Assembly: GCF_900108095.1 (NCBI RefSeq)
Contig: NZ_FNWL01000002.1
Location: 602,748 to 666,747, forward strand
Length of the DNA stretch: 64,000 nucleotides
DNA from: Natronorubrum sediminis
GTDB lineage: Archaea; Halobacteriota; Halobacteria; Halobacteriales; Natrialbaceae
Reading direction: 5' to 3'
A model generated the notes under the pieces. It made no database searches. It saw only the letters and a list, made by a program, of their open reading frames with translations, and was not told the origin of the DNA. Below are positions 43,285 to 51,521 of the stretch, one piece after another (position 1 is the stretch's first letter; the number at the start of each line of letters is the position of its first letter). The position numbers were made by a program, and so were the translations under genes.

Positions 43285-43689
43285 ATGGTCACGCCGGAAT
43301 CGTTCTACCATGTTGCACTGAAAGTGCCGGACGTCGACGCAGCCGTCGCGTTCTATCGGAACCATCTCGCAGGTGAGGTCATCAAACGAAAGCGACCCGA
43401 CGAAGACGCGACGGGTGCGGAAAACGTCTCACACGCCGCGTTACAGGTCGGCGATAAGCGTCTCTACGTCTTCGATCGGGCACCCTACGAGGCTGCCGGC
43501 CTCGTCGAGGAGCTCCCCTACGGCTTCCTCCACTTCGGCTACGTCGTCCCCGACGTCGGGGCCGCCGCGGCCGACCTCGAGGGAGACGTCTCCTTCGTCA
43601 TGGAACCGACCGTCTTCGGCGATATGAAAATTGCCTTCATCGAGGGACCCGCAGGCGAGCGAATCGAGTTACTCGAGTATCTGGATTGA
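43285..43689 (+). CDS. VOC (glyoxalase-like) domain protein
   Basis: A protein of 134 residues. A single VOC domain: YHVALKVPDVDAAVAFYRNH, then HFGYVVPDVGAAAADLEGDV and IAFIEGPAGERIELLEY. His10 or nearby and Glu near the end are the usual metal ligands, and a third (HFGY) is visible. The substrate is unknown; VOC members include glyoxalase I and ring-cleaving dioxygenases. It stands downstream of phaB but with 122 bases between, so co-transcription is uncertain. Confidence 0.8.
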   Translation: MVTPESFYHVALKVPDVDAAVAFYRNHLAGEVIKRKRPDEDATGAENVSHAALQVGDKRLYVFDRAPYEAAGLVEELPYGFLHFGYVVPDVGAAAADLEGDVSFVMEPTVFGDMKIAFIEGPAGERIELLEYLD

Positions 43690-43809
43690 TCGGCGGAGAC
43701 GGCCCCAAAGCGACTCGCCTCGCTTTCGAACTGCATACTCGAGTCGGTACCTTCCCGCCCGTCGAATATCAGTCAAAATCGGGTCCCGAACCGACGCACC
43801 GGTTCGTCG

Positions 43810-44331
43810 TTACGCCTGTCGTTTCTCCTTCGCGAGCACCCGCACGTTCTCGATTCCCGTGTCGGGATACTGACCGTCGTCGTCTTTCTCGACGGCCTTG
43901 ACCATGTCCCAGACGACGTTCAGGCCGGTCGTGACGCCCTCGAGGGCCTCCATCTCACAGCCCGTTTTGCCCGTCGTTTCGACGCCGACCTCGAGTTCGA
44001 GGTGATCATCGGCGAGGTCGAACTCGGTGTCGACGTTCGTGATCGGGATCTGGTGGCACATGGGGATCGTCTCCCAGGTGTGTTTGACGGCCTGGACGGC
44101 ACCGATTCGGGCCGTCGCGAGCACGTCCCCCTTGCCGATCTCGTCCTCGCGGATCGCCTCGACGGTCGAGGACTGAAGATAAATCTCGCCGACGGCGACC
44201 GCGCGACGCTCACTGTCCGGTTTGTCGCCGACATCGACCATCTGCACGTCACCGTCGTCCGTCGTGTGCGTGAGGTCGCCGGCGTTCGCCTCCCGGTCCT
44301 CGGCCGAGCGCTCCTCGGGTGTGTCACTCAT
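43810..44331 (-). CDS. moaC: Cyclic pyranopterin monophosphate synthase MoaC
   Basis: A protein of 173 residues. MCHQIPIT and TGKTGCEMEALEGVTTGLNV are diagnostic MoaC motifs. An acidic leader of about 30 residues precedes VQMVDVGDKPDSERRAVAVG. It makes cyclic pyranopterin monophosphate, the first stable intermediate of molybdenum cofactor synthesis. It overlaps the nnr gene by 8 bases and is the second gene of that pair. Confidence 0.95.
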   Translation of the reverse strand: MSDTPEERSAEDREANAGDLTHTTDDGDVQMVDVGDKPDSERRAVAVGEIYLQSSTVEAIREDEIGKGDVLATARIGAVQAVKHTWETIPMCHQIPITNVDTEFDLADDHLELEVGVETTGKTGCEMEALEGVTTGLNVVWDMVKAVEKDDDGQYPDTGIENVRVLAKEKRQA

Positions 44332-45757
44332 CGGTTTCGTTCCAGAGTGCTGCGGGTATCTCCTTGAGCATGTCGGATGCGAGGAAGCCGAACGCCTCGG
44401 TTTCGGCCAGTCGCTCGCCCGCGAGTCCGTTGACGTGTGCCGCCGCCGCCGCGGCCTCGAGCGGGTCCGCGTAGGTCATCAGCGCGGCGACGATGCCCGC
44501 GAGCGTGTCGCCGGTGCCGCCGACTTTCATGCCAGCGGTCCCAGAGCGACTGATTCTGGTCCGCTCGCCGTCCGTGATCACGTCCGTCGCCCCCTTCGCC
44601 AGCACGAGGTGGCCGAGATCGGCCGCGAAGGCTTCGACCTCGTCCGCCGCCGCTTCGAGGTCGTCGACATCTGGGCCGCCCATCCCCGCCAGTTCGCGAC
44701 GGTTCGGCGTACAAACCAGCGTCGCATCTGTCTCGAGGTTGGGGACGACTCGCAGGGCGTCCGCGTCGACGACGACACGGCCTTCGAAGGACTCGAGGAA
44801 CTGCCGAGCCGCCTCGAGGGTCTCGTCTGCGGTGCCAAGTCCCGGCCCCAACACGACGACGTTGTCGTATTCCTGGGCCGTCTCGAGGAGATCCTGAGCC
44901 GTCTCGGGCGTGAGCACGTCGTCGTCGCGCTCGTAGGGTTGGACGATGAGGTCCTCGCTGTAGCCCTGAATCTCACCGGCGACGGCGTCGGGTGCCGCGA
45001 CGAAGGAGAGTTCGCTACCGCCGCGCAACGCGGCCTGTGCGGCGAGTGCGGGCGCACCGGTGTAGGGGCCGCCGCCGATAATGTAGGGTCTCCCTTCGCG
45101 CCCGTCCGGTCGCGCGAGTCGAACGTCACCGGGGCCGACGAATCGCTCGGCCGCGGCAGGAATCCCGATATCCGCGACGGTCACGTCGGCCGCGAGGTCC
45201 GCGAGACCGGGCTTCGTGTCGTGGAAGGTAACGACGTGGTCGGCGTCGACGCCGTCGTCCCCGTGGTCGCCATCGTTCGCGTCGAATCCCGAGGGAACGT
45301 CGACCGAAACGACGGTGGCATCGCTCGCGTTGATCGCCGCGGCGGCGCTCGCGGCGGGTTCCCGAAGGTCGCCACTGATTCCCGTCCCGAGCATCGCGTC
45401 GACAACAACGTCGCACTCCGGGAGGTCGAACTCACTCGAGTCCGTCACTTCTTGCGTGTCAAAGCCGGCGCGCTGGAGGGCGTCCCAGTTTTCTCGAGCG
45501 ATGTCGGTGCCGATGCGTTCGGCGCGGCCGAGCAAGCTAATCGTGAGGTCGTAGTCCTCGAGGAATCGAGCGGCGACGAACGCGTCGCCGCCGTTGTTTC
45601 CGCGACCGGCGACGACGGCAATGGTCGAGCCAGTGTCCGCGACCGCTCGGATCGTGCGGGCGAGTGCGTGTCCGCTCGACTCCATGAGCTGTTTCTGTGA
45701 GACGCCGAGCGCCGCGGCGTTCTCGTCGACGACAGCCATTCGCTCGCCAGTAATCAT
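44324..45757 (-). CDS. nnr: Bifunctional NAD(P)H-hydrate repair enzyme
   Basis: A protein of 477 residues. The N-terminal half is the epimerase domain: VVAGRGNNGGDAFVAARFLE and VVDAMLGTGISGDLREP. The C-terminal half is the dehydratase domain of ribokinase-like fold: IIGGGPYTGAPALAAQAALR, VVLGPGLGTADET, LVCTPNRRE and KVGGTGDTLAGIVAAL. It restores damaged NADHX and NADPHX to normal cofactors. The start MITGERMAVVDENA at 45757 is chosen; the open frame extends upstream through repetitive noncoding DNA to 46336. It overlaps moaC. Confidence 0.94.
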   Translation of the reverse strand: MITGERMAVVDENAAALGVSQKQLMESSGHALARTIRAVADTGSTIAVVAGRGNNGGDAFVAARFLEDYDLTISLLGRAERIGTDIARENWDALQRAGFDTQEVTDSSEFDLPECDVVVDAMLGTGISGDLREPAASAAAAINASDATVVSVDVPSGFDANDGDHGDDGVDADHVVTFHDTKPGLADLAADVTVADIGIPAAAERFVGPGDVRLARPDGREGRPYIIGGGPYTGAPALAAQAALRGGSELSFVAAPDAVAGEIQGYSEDLIVQPYERDDDVLTPETAQDLLETAQEYDNVVVLGPGLGTADETLEAARQFLESFEGRVVVDADALRVVPNLETDATLVCTPNRRELAGMGGPDVDDLEAAADEVEAFAADLGHLVLAKGATDVITDGERTRISRSGTAGMKVGGTGDTLAGIVAALMTYADPLEAAAAAAHVNGLAGERLAETEAFGFLASDMLKEIPAALWNETDE

Positions 45758-45800
45758 ACGCGAGCGTTCGACGGGACGACCGTTGAAGATTGCGGACGTC

Positions 45801-45890
45801 GGGGTGTGGACATCGGGGATGAGGATGTCGGTGTGTGTGGACACTGGGGATGAGAATGCCGGGGTGTATGGACATCGGGAATGTAGACGG
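45801..45890. repeat. Degenerate ~30-base tandem repeat
   Basis: Three units of about 29-31 bases (45801-45829, 45830-45860, 45861-45890) share a GGGGTGTGGACATCGGGGAT core with changes in each copy. They lie in the divergent gap between nnr and the gene at 45983, upstream of both. Confidence 0.7.
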
Positions 45891-45982
45891 CAGGAGCGGA
45901 GACGATCGATGTGGACGGTTGGGTGTGGATCTCCGCTTCGACGGACCAACATACTCAATCTTCCTCGGCCCCAAATTGCCGT

Positions 45983-46465
45983 GTGAACGTCTTCTGGCTC
46001 GACGACGACCCACGGCTCGCAGCTCGCTATCACTGCGACCAGCACGTCAACAAGCTCCTGCTCGAGGCCGCGCAGGTCCTCTGTACGGCGGCTCGAGAGA
46101 ACGGGTACGAGGCGGATTTTCTCTACCAGTCGACGCACGCTGACCATCCCGTAACGATCTGGGCACGCGAGTCTCGAGCGAACTGGCGTCAGTTGCGAGA
46201 GCACGCACAGGCGCTCAACGAGGAGTTCGTCGAACGATACGAGAAGGACGAGCCACACGCATCCTGGCAGGTAATCGAGCGCATCGATCCCAGCGAAATC
46301 GAGTTTCCGTCCGCAGAGCCCACGCCAAAGCCCCAAGCGATGCCCGACGAGTATTGCTGTCCCGACGATCCCGTCAGCGCCTATCGAGCCTACTACGCCG
46401 GCGAAAAGGCCGAGTGGGCCGAGTGGAAGTACACCGAAAAACCGCCGTGGCTGGAGACGCAGTGA
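45983..46465 (+). CDS. Conserved protein of the phage-like 'VFWLD...HVNKLLLE' type
   Basis: A protein of 160 residues. It opens VNVFWLDDDPRLAARYHCDQ, then HVNKLLLEAAQVLCTAARE, THADHPVTIWARESRANW and YRAYYAGEKAEWAEWKYTEK. Similar small proteins occur in phages and some archaea and are generally annotated as hypothetical; a link to pyrimidine-dimer glycosylase-like proteins has been suggested for some, but I cannot confirm it here. The start is taken as GTG 45983, where homologues begin with a similar M-N-x-F-x-L-D. It stands alone. Confidence 0.65.
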   Translation: MNVFWLDDDPRLAARYHCDQHVNKLLLEAAQVLCTAARENGYEADFLYQSTHADHPVTIWARESRANWRQLREHAQALNEEFVERYEKDEPHASWQVIERIDPSEIEFPSAEPTPKPQAMPDEYCCPDDPVSAYRAYYAGEKAEWAEWKYTEKPPWLETQ

Positions 46466-46614
46466 CGAGAACTCGAGTAAACACCAGCGACGTCGAGTAG
46501 ACGCGACAGGTCGAATCCCGCGTGCATTCAGCGGTCGGTGAGCACTGCTCAGTGAGTCCGTATGCCGTGCGAAAGTTACTCAATAACGATTGTTGGTTTT
46601 GGATACGAGAACTA

Positions 46615-46624
46615 TATTTGCAAA
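46615..46624 (+). promoter_or_regulatory. Palindrome ATTTGCAAAT in the promoter of the small ORF at 46656
   Basis: A perfect 10-base palindrome inside an AT-rich TATATTTGCAAATACC stretch, some 32 bases ahead of the ATG at 46656. It could be the TATA/operator of that gene. Confidence 0.35.
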
Positions 46625-46655
46625 TACCTAAATCCTCGCGGCCCATACAACGATC

Positions 46656-46826
46656 ATGGACGCAATCGACGCCGAACCAACTGTTGAGCCAACTGCCGAA
46701 TCGACCCACGCTGACCACCCCCAGCTACCCGCCGAACAGCCCGACCCGTCTGTCTATCTCCCCGGAACGCCGACCGCGTCGTTCCTCGAGTACATCGAAG
46801 TCGCGATCAAGACGCTCACACGCTGA
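46656..46826 (+). CDS. Small acidic protein (56 residues)
   Basis: The frame reads MDAIDAEPTVEPTAESTHAD and continues through VYLPGTPTASFLEYIEVAIK to a TGA at 46824. Composition is acidic with an ordered C-terminal segment, and the third codon positions are GC-biased, as in real genes of this genome. An AT-rich stretch with the palindrome ATTTGCAAAT lies upstream. I do not know the family; the C-terminal PGTPTxSFLEYxExAxKT pattern looks like a small conserved module. Confidence 0.5.
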   Translation: MDAIDAEPTVEPTAESTHADHPQLPAEQPDPSVYLPGTPTASFLEYIEVAIKTLTR

Positions 46827-46935
46827 AAACGGCTGCCACTTCGTCTAGAATCCCCAATTCTCACGATCTGTTTTCACCGAACTGCACGGAGCGCAGTGTC
46901 GGTCGACTCGAAACCACTCGAGGACTCCCGGCCAG

Positions 46936-47214
46936 TCAGTAGCGAATCTCGAATCCGTCCGCTCCCTGTGGTTCTTCGTACGTCGCGTCGACATCGTCGA
47001 CCGCAGCCGCCGGGCTACCCGTGTGACACCACTCGACCATCTCCTCGACGGTGCTCTCGTCGCCTTCGAAAACCGCTTCGACGCGCCCGTCCTCGAGATT
47101 TTTCACCCAGCCGTCGACTCCCTTCTCGCGAGCCGTGTCGCGGGTGTTCGCACGGTAGTAGACGCCCTGGACGGTGCCGGTGACGAAGACGTGTACGCGA
47201 GTCCGTTCTGCCAT
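46936..47214 (-). CDS. acyP: Acylphosphatase
   Basis: A protein of 92 residues. VHVFVTGTVQGVYYRANTRD is the phosphate-binding loop with the catalytic Arg, and GVDGWVKNLEDGRVEAVFEG holds the catalytic Asn and the second family motif. It hydrolyses carboxyl-phosphate bonds of acyl phosphates. It lies 36 bases from the end of the Ogg gene on the same strand and may be co-transcribed. Confidence 0.95.
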   Translation of the reverse strand: MAERTRVHVFVTGTVQGVYYRANTRDTAREKGVDGWVKNLEDGRVEAVFEGDESTVEEMVEWCHTGSPAAAVDDVDATYEEPQGADGFEIRY

Positions 47215-47250
47215 AGCTGGTCACTCGAGCGCCGGCGGCAAAAATCTGGG

Positions 47251-48132
47251 TTACGCGCCGGTCCGAAGGTGATGGAAGAGGTACGTCTGTGCGTACCCCG
47301 CGTGCTGTCCGCCGAGTTCCTCACGGATGGCTCTCGAGGTAGCCGCGTATCCGTTCTGAGAGCATTCGGGATAGTGCTCTTCGATCGCCGACTTGATCCA
47401 CGTATCGAGTGGTACGGCTTCGTCGAAGTCGAGCGAGAACAAGAGGACGCAGTCGGCTACCTTGTCGCCGACGCCGACGAAGCGCGTCAGGTACTCTCGA
47501 GCGGATTCGTACTCGAGGTCGCGAGCGTCGGCCGGATGGGCCTCGCCGTCGGCGACCATCTCGGCCGTTCGAACAACGTAGGGGGCTCGGTAGCCAAGGC
47601 CCAGGTCGCGCAACTCGGCTTCCGTTGCCGTCGCGAGTTGAGCTGGCGTCGGAAACGAGTGGTACGTCTCGTCGTTCCACTCGAGTGGCGTGCCGTACTC
47701 GCGAGCCAGCGTCGACACCATCGAGTGGATTCGGCTGACGCGCATCTGTGCCGAACAGATAAAAGAGACGAGACACTCAAAGGGGGGATCTTCGACCAGT
47801 CGCATGCCCGAGTGTGCCTCGTAGGCTTCGGTCAGGAGCGGATCGTCCGGCGACGCCGCTTCGATCGCCTCGAGGTCGTCGTCCAATCGCAGCAGTCGCC
47901 GGACGAGCGACTCGGCGTCGATTGGCGATTGCCACTCGAGGGTTCGGTCAGTCGTTCGGACGCGAATCGGGCTCCCGTCGACGACGGTGTAGTACCACGC
48001 CTCGCCCGGTGGCGTCTCGGTGTACATGGCACCGTCACTGCGTCGCCAGCAGTAGGTTTGGCCGCTCTCGAGCGTTCGATACAGGTCGAGTCCGCCTGAA
48101 AGCTCGTCGATCGGAATCGTGCCTGTCTCCAT
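47251..48132 (-). CDS. 8-oxoguanine DNA glycosylase (OGG1-like, HhH-GPD family)
   Basis: A protein of 293 residues. The N-terminal antiparallel domain precedes the helix-hairpin-helix GPD core: FICSAQMRVSRIHSMVSTLA, FVGVGDKVADCVLLFSLDF with the catalytic Lys of the hairpin, and VPLDTWIK with the catalytic Asp. It excises 8-oxoguanine and nicks the backbone. The start METGTIPIDELS at 48132 is preferred to an upstream frame that overlaps the next gene's promoter. It is divergent from the DUF555 gene. Confidence 0.92.
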   Translation of the reverse strand: METGTIPIDELSGGLDLYRTLESGQTYCWRRSDGAMYTETPPGEAWYYTVVDGSPIRVRTTDRTLEWQSPIDAESLVRRLLRLDDDLEAIEAASPDDPLLTEAYEAHSGMRLVEDPPFECLVSFICSAQMRVSRIHSMVSTLAREYGTPLEWNDETYHSFPTPAQLATATEAELRDLGLGYRAPYVVRTAEMVADGEAHPADARDLEYESAREYLTRFVGVGDKVADCVLLFSLDFDEAVPLDTWIKSAIEEHYPECSQNGYAATSRAIREELGGQHAGYAQTYLFHHLRTGA

Positions 48133-48274
48133 CTGATCGATCCCTCGAGACGCGACGCCGTGTGCCTTTCGACACGCGTCCCGTTCTCGCCTCTTACCCC
48201 GTACGAGACAGTCTCTCGAGGTGGGCGTTCGAACGAGGCGAACCTTCATACCGCAGGCGACACAATACCATGGT

Positions 48275-48802
48275 ATGCACTGCAGGGTTGTTGTCGAAGC
48301 CGCGGTGCCGGTGTTCGACGTCGAGACGGAAGACGAAGCCATCCGGATCGCCATCTCGAAGACGGGCGAGATGTTGAACCCTGATTTGAACTACGTCGAG
48401 ATCAACATGGGTGAGCGAACCTCTCCATCAGGCGAGGAACTCCCACCCGCGTTTATCGCCGCCGACGAAGCACTCGTCGCACTCGAGTTGGAGATGACCG
48501 TCTTCAACGTCGAGCGCGAGGAACACGCCTCGCGGATCGCGCGCAAGGAAATCGGCCAACGCCTCGAGAACATCCCACTCGAAGTGATCCAAATCGAAGA
48601 GTTCGAAGACGAAGATGAAGACGAGGAAGACGGAGAAGCCGACGAAGACACGGCAGACGACGCCGACGCTGACGATGACGACAACGGGACGGAGACGAGC
48701 GAGAACAATAGCGACTCGAGCAGGGAAGACAGCGCCGAATCCGACGAAGACGCAAACAGCGACGACGAAATTCTCCCCGAGTTCGAAGACCTCGTCGAGT
48801 AA
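48275..48802 (+). CDS. DUF555 (UPF0212) family protein with acidic tail
   Basis: A protein of 175 residues. The first 115 are the archaeal DUF555 domain (HCRVVVEAAVPVFDVETEDE, AIRIAISKTGEMLNPDLNYV, ALVALELEMTVFNVEREEHA). The last 60 are an acidic Asp/Glu/Ser tail that is probably disordered. No function is established. ATG 48275 is chosen; a nearby ATG at 48269 is in a different frame. Confidence 0.88.
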   Translation: MHCRVVVEAAVPVFDVETEDEAIRIAISKTGEMLNPDLNYVEINMGERTSPSGEELPPAFIAADEALVALELEMTVFNVEREEHASRIARKEIGQRLENIPLEVIQIEEFEDEDEDEEDGEADEDTADDADADDDDNGTETSENNSDSSREDSAESDEDANSDDEILPEFEDLVE

Positions 48803-48967
48803 CTGAAACTGGAGATTGCGTTTACTATCGAGCGATTACGAGCGTAAATACGACCACATTGTGGTACTGTAATCGGGAAAGTGACAGGAGTCTGCCCCAC
48901 GGCCGGGGGCGAATTCTCGAGTCTCGCCAGTGTGAAGCGTTGTACTCGAAGGAAGCGACGTACTCTT

Positions 48968-49204
48968 TCAGTCTGCGGTAGCGGCGACTGCTTCTTGCTC
49001 TCCCTCACGCATATTCATCGTGATTCCGCCAGCGAGTGCAAAAACAGCGGCCTTGTGGTCCGTTTTCGATTTGTGGATCGATGTTGGTCGAATACCGCGC
49101 GACTCGTACTCGTCGAGGTTGATCTGACAGTCTTCCCAAGCTGCACACTGGTTCGATACCTCCGCAAGAAGGCCGTGAAGGTGAATGAGCTCCTGCTTCT
49201 TCAT
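48968..49204 (-). CDS. UPF0058 family protein
   Basis: A protein of 78 residues. MKKQELIHLHGLLAEVSNQC is the family signature, followed by YESRGIRPTSIHKSKTDHKA, AVFALAGGITM and an acidic end. It is a haloarchaeal/archaeal protein with no known role. The start is ATG 49204, with ATG 49210 (MVMKKQEL) also possible. A TATA-like stretch at 49231-49242 fits a leaderless or near-leaderless start. Confidence 0.85.
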   Translation of the reverse strand: MKKQELIHLHGLLAEVSNQCAAWEDCQINLDEYESRGIRPTSIHKSKTDHKAAVFALAGGITMNMREGEQEAVAATAD

Positions 49205-49371
49205 AACCATCCAATCCTACCCACTGCAGGGTTATATTATTATCTTGAGTCGCGTTAACACGCGCCCTGAGGCTGAAACAGACTATGTCACGGCCTGTCA
49301 GGAAACGAAGGCTCTCCCTACCGAGTGAAAACCACCCGACGAAACCCCGATCAAGAGTGGGTTACTATCGG

Positions 49372-49394
49372 TTGTGAATTCACAAATTCGAATT
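49372..49394. promoter_or_regulatory. Nested palindromes in an AT-rich gap
   Basis: TTGTGAATTCACAA (49372-49385) is a perfect 14-base palindrome, directly followed by AATTCGAATT (49385-49394). They lie between the UPF0058 gene and the end of the small zinc-ribbon gene. No gene can be assigned to them. Confidence 0.35.
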
Positions 49395-49468
49395 GTACGC
49401 ACAGTCCAATCGATGCCTACACAGCCCCTACCGGAGGGAAGAACGGAGACCACCACGGTAAGTATCTG

Positions 49469-49648
49469 TTATCCGAGCTGTTTGAGCGTCTGGAGGTCCC
49501 GGTCCGTTCGCATGAATTCCGAGAGGCGACGCGACGCGTGGCAGTTTGGGCAGTGAAACATCGATGCGGGGGCCGGTAGGTCGTTAGGAGTAATCTGCCA
49601 CTCTTTGGTACATTCGGGACACAATAGTTGCACGGTCGTCTGATCCAT
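49469..49648 (-). CDS. Small zinc-ribbon protein (DUF7836-like)
   Basis: A protein of 59 residues that opens MDQTTVQLLCPECTKEWQIT and ends in HCPNCHASRRLSEFMRTDRD and LQTLKQLG. Two CPxC knuckles (10-13 and 33-36) make a zinc ribbon, and the SEFMRTDRDLQTL ending is shared with short haloarchaeal zinc-ribbon proteins of unknown role. Open frames on the other strand over this region lack such conserved features. It is separated by 120 bases from the TFB gene on the same strand. Confidence 0.7.
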   Translation of the reverse strand: MDQTTVQLLCPECTKEWQITPNDLPAPASMFHCPNCHASRRLSEFMRTDRDLQTLKQLG

Positions 49649-49768
49649 GCTACGCCATTACACACCATACCTCAAAAGTGTTGTCGCCTGGGAACGCAAA
49701 AACCGAGTCGAATCGCACATCCCGACAGGACGTCACACCGTTCGCTGGCGACGGTCGAAAAGTGACAT

Positions 49769-50740
49769 TTACGCCGGTGCCGCCGTGTCGGACGCCTCGA
49801 GCAGTTCCTTGTAGCGGTTGCGGATGGTAACCTCGGAGATGCTCGCGACTTCGCTGACGTCGTTCTGGGTGACCTTCTCGTTCGTCAAGAGTGCCGCAGC
49901 GTAGACGGCTGCGGCCGCGAGGCCGACTGGCGACTTGCCGCTGTGAACGCCTTCCTGACGGGCCGACTCGAGGAGTTCTCGAGCCATGCGCTCGGTTTCG
50001 TCCGAGAGATCGAGGTCGCTGACGAAGCGTGGCACGTAGTGTTCCGGGTCAGCAGGCTTGACCTCGAGACCGAGTTCCCGAATGATGTAGCGGTACGTGC
50101 GGGTCAGTTCCATCTTCTCGACGCGGCTGACGGCCGAGATCTCGTCGAGGCTGCGGGGCGTACCGGCCTGGCGAGCCGACGCGTACAGCGAGGCCGTCGC
50201 GACACCCTCGATCGAGCGGCCGGGGAGGAGGTCTTCCTCGAGTGCGCGACGGTAGATAACGCTGGCCGTCTCGCGGACGTTCTCGGGGAGACCGAGCGCG
50301 GAGGCCATTCGGTCGATTTCGCCCAGCGCCTGCTTGAGGTTGCGCTCCTTACTGTCACGCGTTCGGAAGCGCTCGTTCCAGGTGCGCAGGCGCTGCATCT
50401 TCTGGCGCTGGCGACTCGAGAGCGAACGGCCGTAGGCGTCTTTGTCCTGCCAGCCGATGTTCGTCGAGAGGCCCTGGTCGTGCATCATGTTCGTCGTCGG
50501 TGCACCGACGCGGGACTTCTTGTCCTTCTCGGCGGCGTCGAACGCGCGCCACTCGGGGCCGCGGTCGATCTCGTCTTCCTCGACGACGAGGCCACAGTCA
50601 CTACAGACGGTCTCGGCGTGTTCGGCGTCGGAGATGAGTCGGCCGCCACACTCCGGACACTGTTCTTTCTCACCCGACGTTTCTGTCGATTCTTCCTCTT
50701 CCGTCTCGCCCGTATAGCTTCTAATTGTGGTATCTGTCAT
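49769..50740 (-). CDS. tfb: Transcription initiation factor IIB
   Basis: A full-length TFB of 323 residues. Zinc ribbon CPECGGRLISDAEHAETVCS with CxxC pairs at about 28-31 and 46-49, the B-finger/linker region RGPEWRAFDAAEKDKKSRVG, then two cyclin-like repeats (the first from RMASALGLPENVRETASVIY, the second from RFVSDLDLSDETERMARELL) with the HTH VTQNDVSEVASISEVTIRNR. It recruits RNA polymerase to TBP-bound promoters through BRE contact. Haloarchaea have several TFBs with partly different targets. The promoter is AT-rich and leads into a 5' leader with a hairpin. Confidence 0.96.
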   Translation of the reverse strand: MTDTTIRSYTGETEEEESTETSGEKEQCPECGGRLISDAEHAETVCSDCGLVVEEDEIDRGPEWRAFDAAEKDKKSRVGAPTTNMMHDQGLSTNIGWQDKDAYGRSLSSRQRQKMQRLRTWNERFRTRDSKERNLKQALGEIDRMASALGLPENVRETASVIYRRALEEDLLPGRSIEGVATASLYASARQAGTPRSLDEISAVSRVEKMELTRTYRYIIRELGLEVKPADPEHYVPRFVSDLDLSDETERMARELLESARQEGVHSGKSPVGLAAAAVYAAALLTNEKVTQNDVSEVASISEVTIRNRYKELLEASDTAAPA

Positions 50741-51087
50741 GGTGTATCGGGATGGTTACTCGGGGCTCCCGGGTGGGGTAACCAGAAGAAACCCGGTCGC
50801 CTCGGCTAACATATAGTTAGGCCGTAAGCCATATAAAGATTTCGCCTACGGTATAAACTAACTGGATTTTCTTTTATATATGTTTCGAATATATGCTGAT
50901 TAATCATCCGGGTAGTGGCCGGGTACTCGACCGATCTCCGGTGGTCGTGGTTCGACTTCTGGGATTGAACGCAACCGAACCATCGTACCCATGGGACGGA
51001 GGCGTTAGAATAGTTGTGGCCACATACGTTGGTATTCTCTCGCCGATCGCTAGACGGAGAGCCGATCGACAACTCGTCGGCGGATAC
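50741..51087. other. 347-base gap upstream of tfb
   Basis: It contains the tfb promoter and leader (50741-50860), then AT-rich ATATATGTTTCGAATATAT (about 50876-50894). The remainder has no supportable gene. Confidence 0.5.
50754..50851 (-). promoter_or_regulatory. tfb promoter and 5' leader hairpin
   Basis: On the minus strand CTTTATATGG (about 50828-50837) is the likely TATA. It is flanked by an imperfect inverted repeat CCGTAAGC/GCCTACGG (50822-50851), and CTAAC-ATATA-GTTAG lies at 50806-50820. In the predicted leader, GGTTAC and GTAACC (50754-50783) form a stem ending 13 bases before the ATG. A leadered tfb mRNA with a hairpin next to the start is open to translational control. Confidence 0.45.
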
Positions 51088-51372
51088 TCACACGGTGAAC
51101 AAATGCCCGTCAGTCGGGACGTCGAATAACCCGACGCGTGCACCCGCGTCGAGCCACGCGTGGCCGTAGGAAAACGACGCCAACGCGTTGACCAGGTCGT
51201 CTTCCTCGCGGAAGTGACGGCCGTCTTCGAGGTACGACGACGCCATTTCATAACACTCCTCGGCAGCCCTCTCCATCGGCGTCCCGGCTGGCGGCGCAAC
51301 CGACGCCGCCTCGAGTGCCTCCGCGAGTAACTCCCCGTAGCGATTCGTCTTCTCCTCGAGGTCTGCAGTCAT
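51088..51372 (-). CDS. DUF357 family protein
   Basis: A protein of 94 residues. AAEECYEMASSYLEDGRHFR and DDLVNALASFSYGHAWLDAG followed by ARVGLFDV are typical of the archaeal DUF357 helical domain. No function is established. ATG 51372 is the start. It is divergent from the Grx-TrxR gene. Confidence 0.88.
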   Translation of the reverse strand: MTADLEEKTNRYGELLAEALEAASVAPPAGTPMERAAEECYEMASSYLEDGRHFREEDDLVNALASFSYGHAWLDAGARVGLFDVPTDGHLFTV

Positions 51373-51521
51373 GGGTTGTCCTTTGGCGTCCGTACCCTAA
51401 GTCCGTCGCCATCGTGTGGGGTCTACCGAGGACGTAACTATCGATGTGGGCAGGTCGTGTGGAGGCGGATGGGTGGCAGAGAACGCAAGGGGTTTAGGCG
51501 CTGTGTCCCAAACTTGGGATC

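Noticed and set aside
44222-45700. Plus-strand frame of 492 residues
   Set aside because: It is antisense to nnr and moaC, which have complete catalytic motifs.
49325-49579. Plus-strand frame of 84 residues over the zinc-ribbon gene
   Set aside because: It lacks any motif, while the opposite strand encodes paired CPxC knuckles and a conserved tail.
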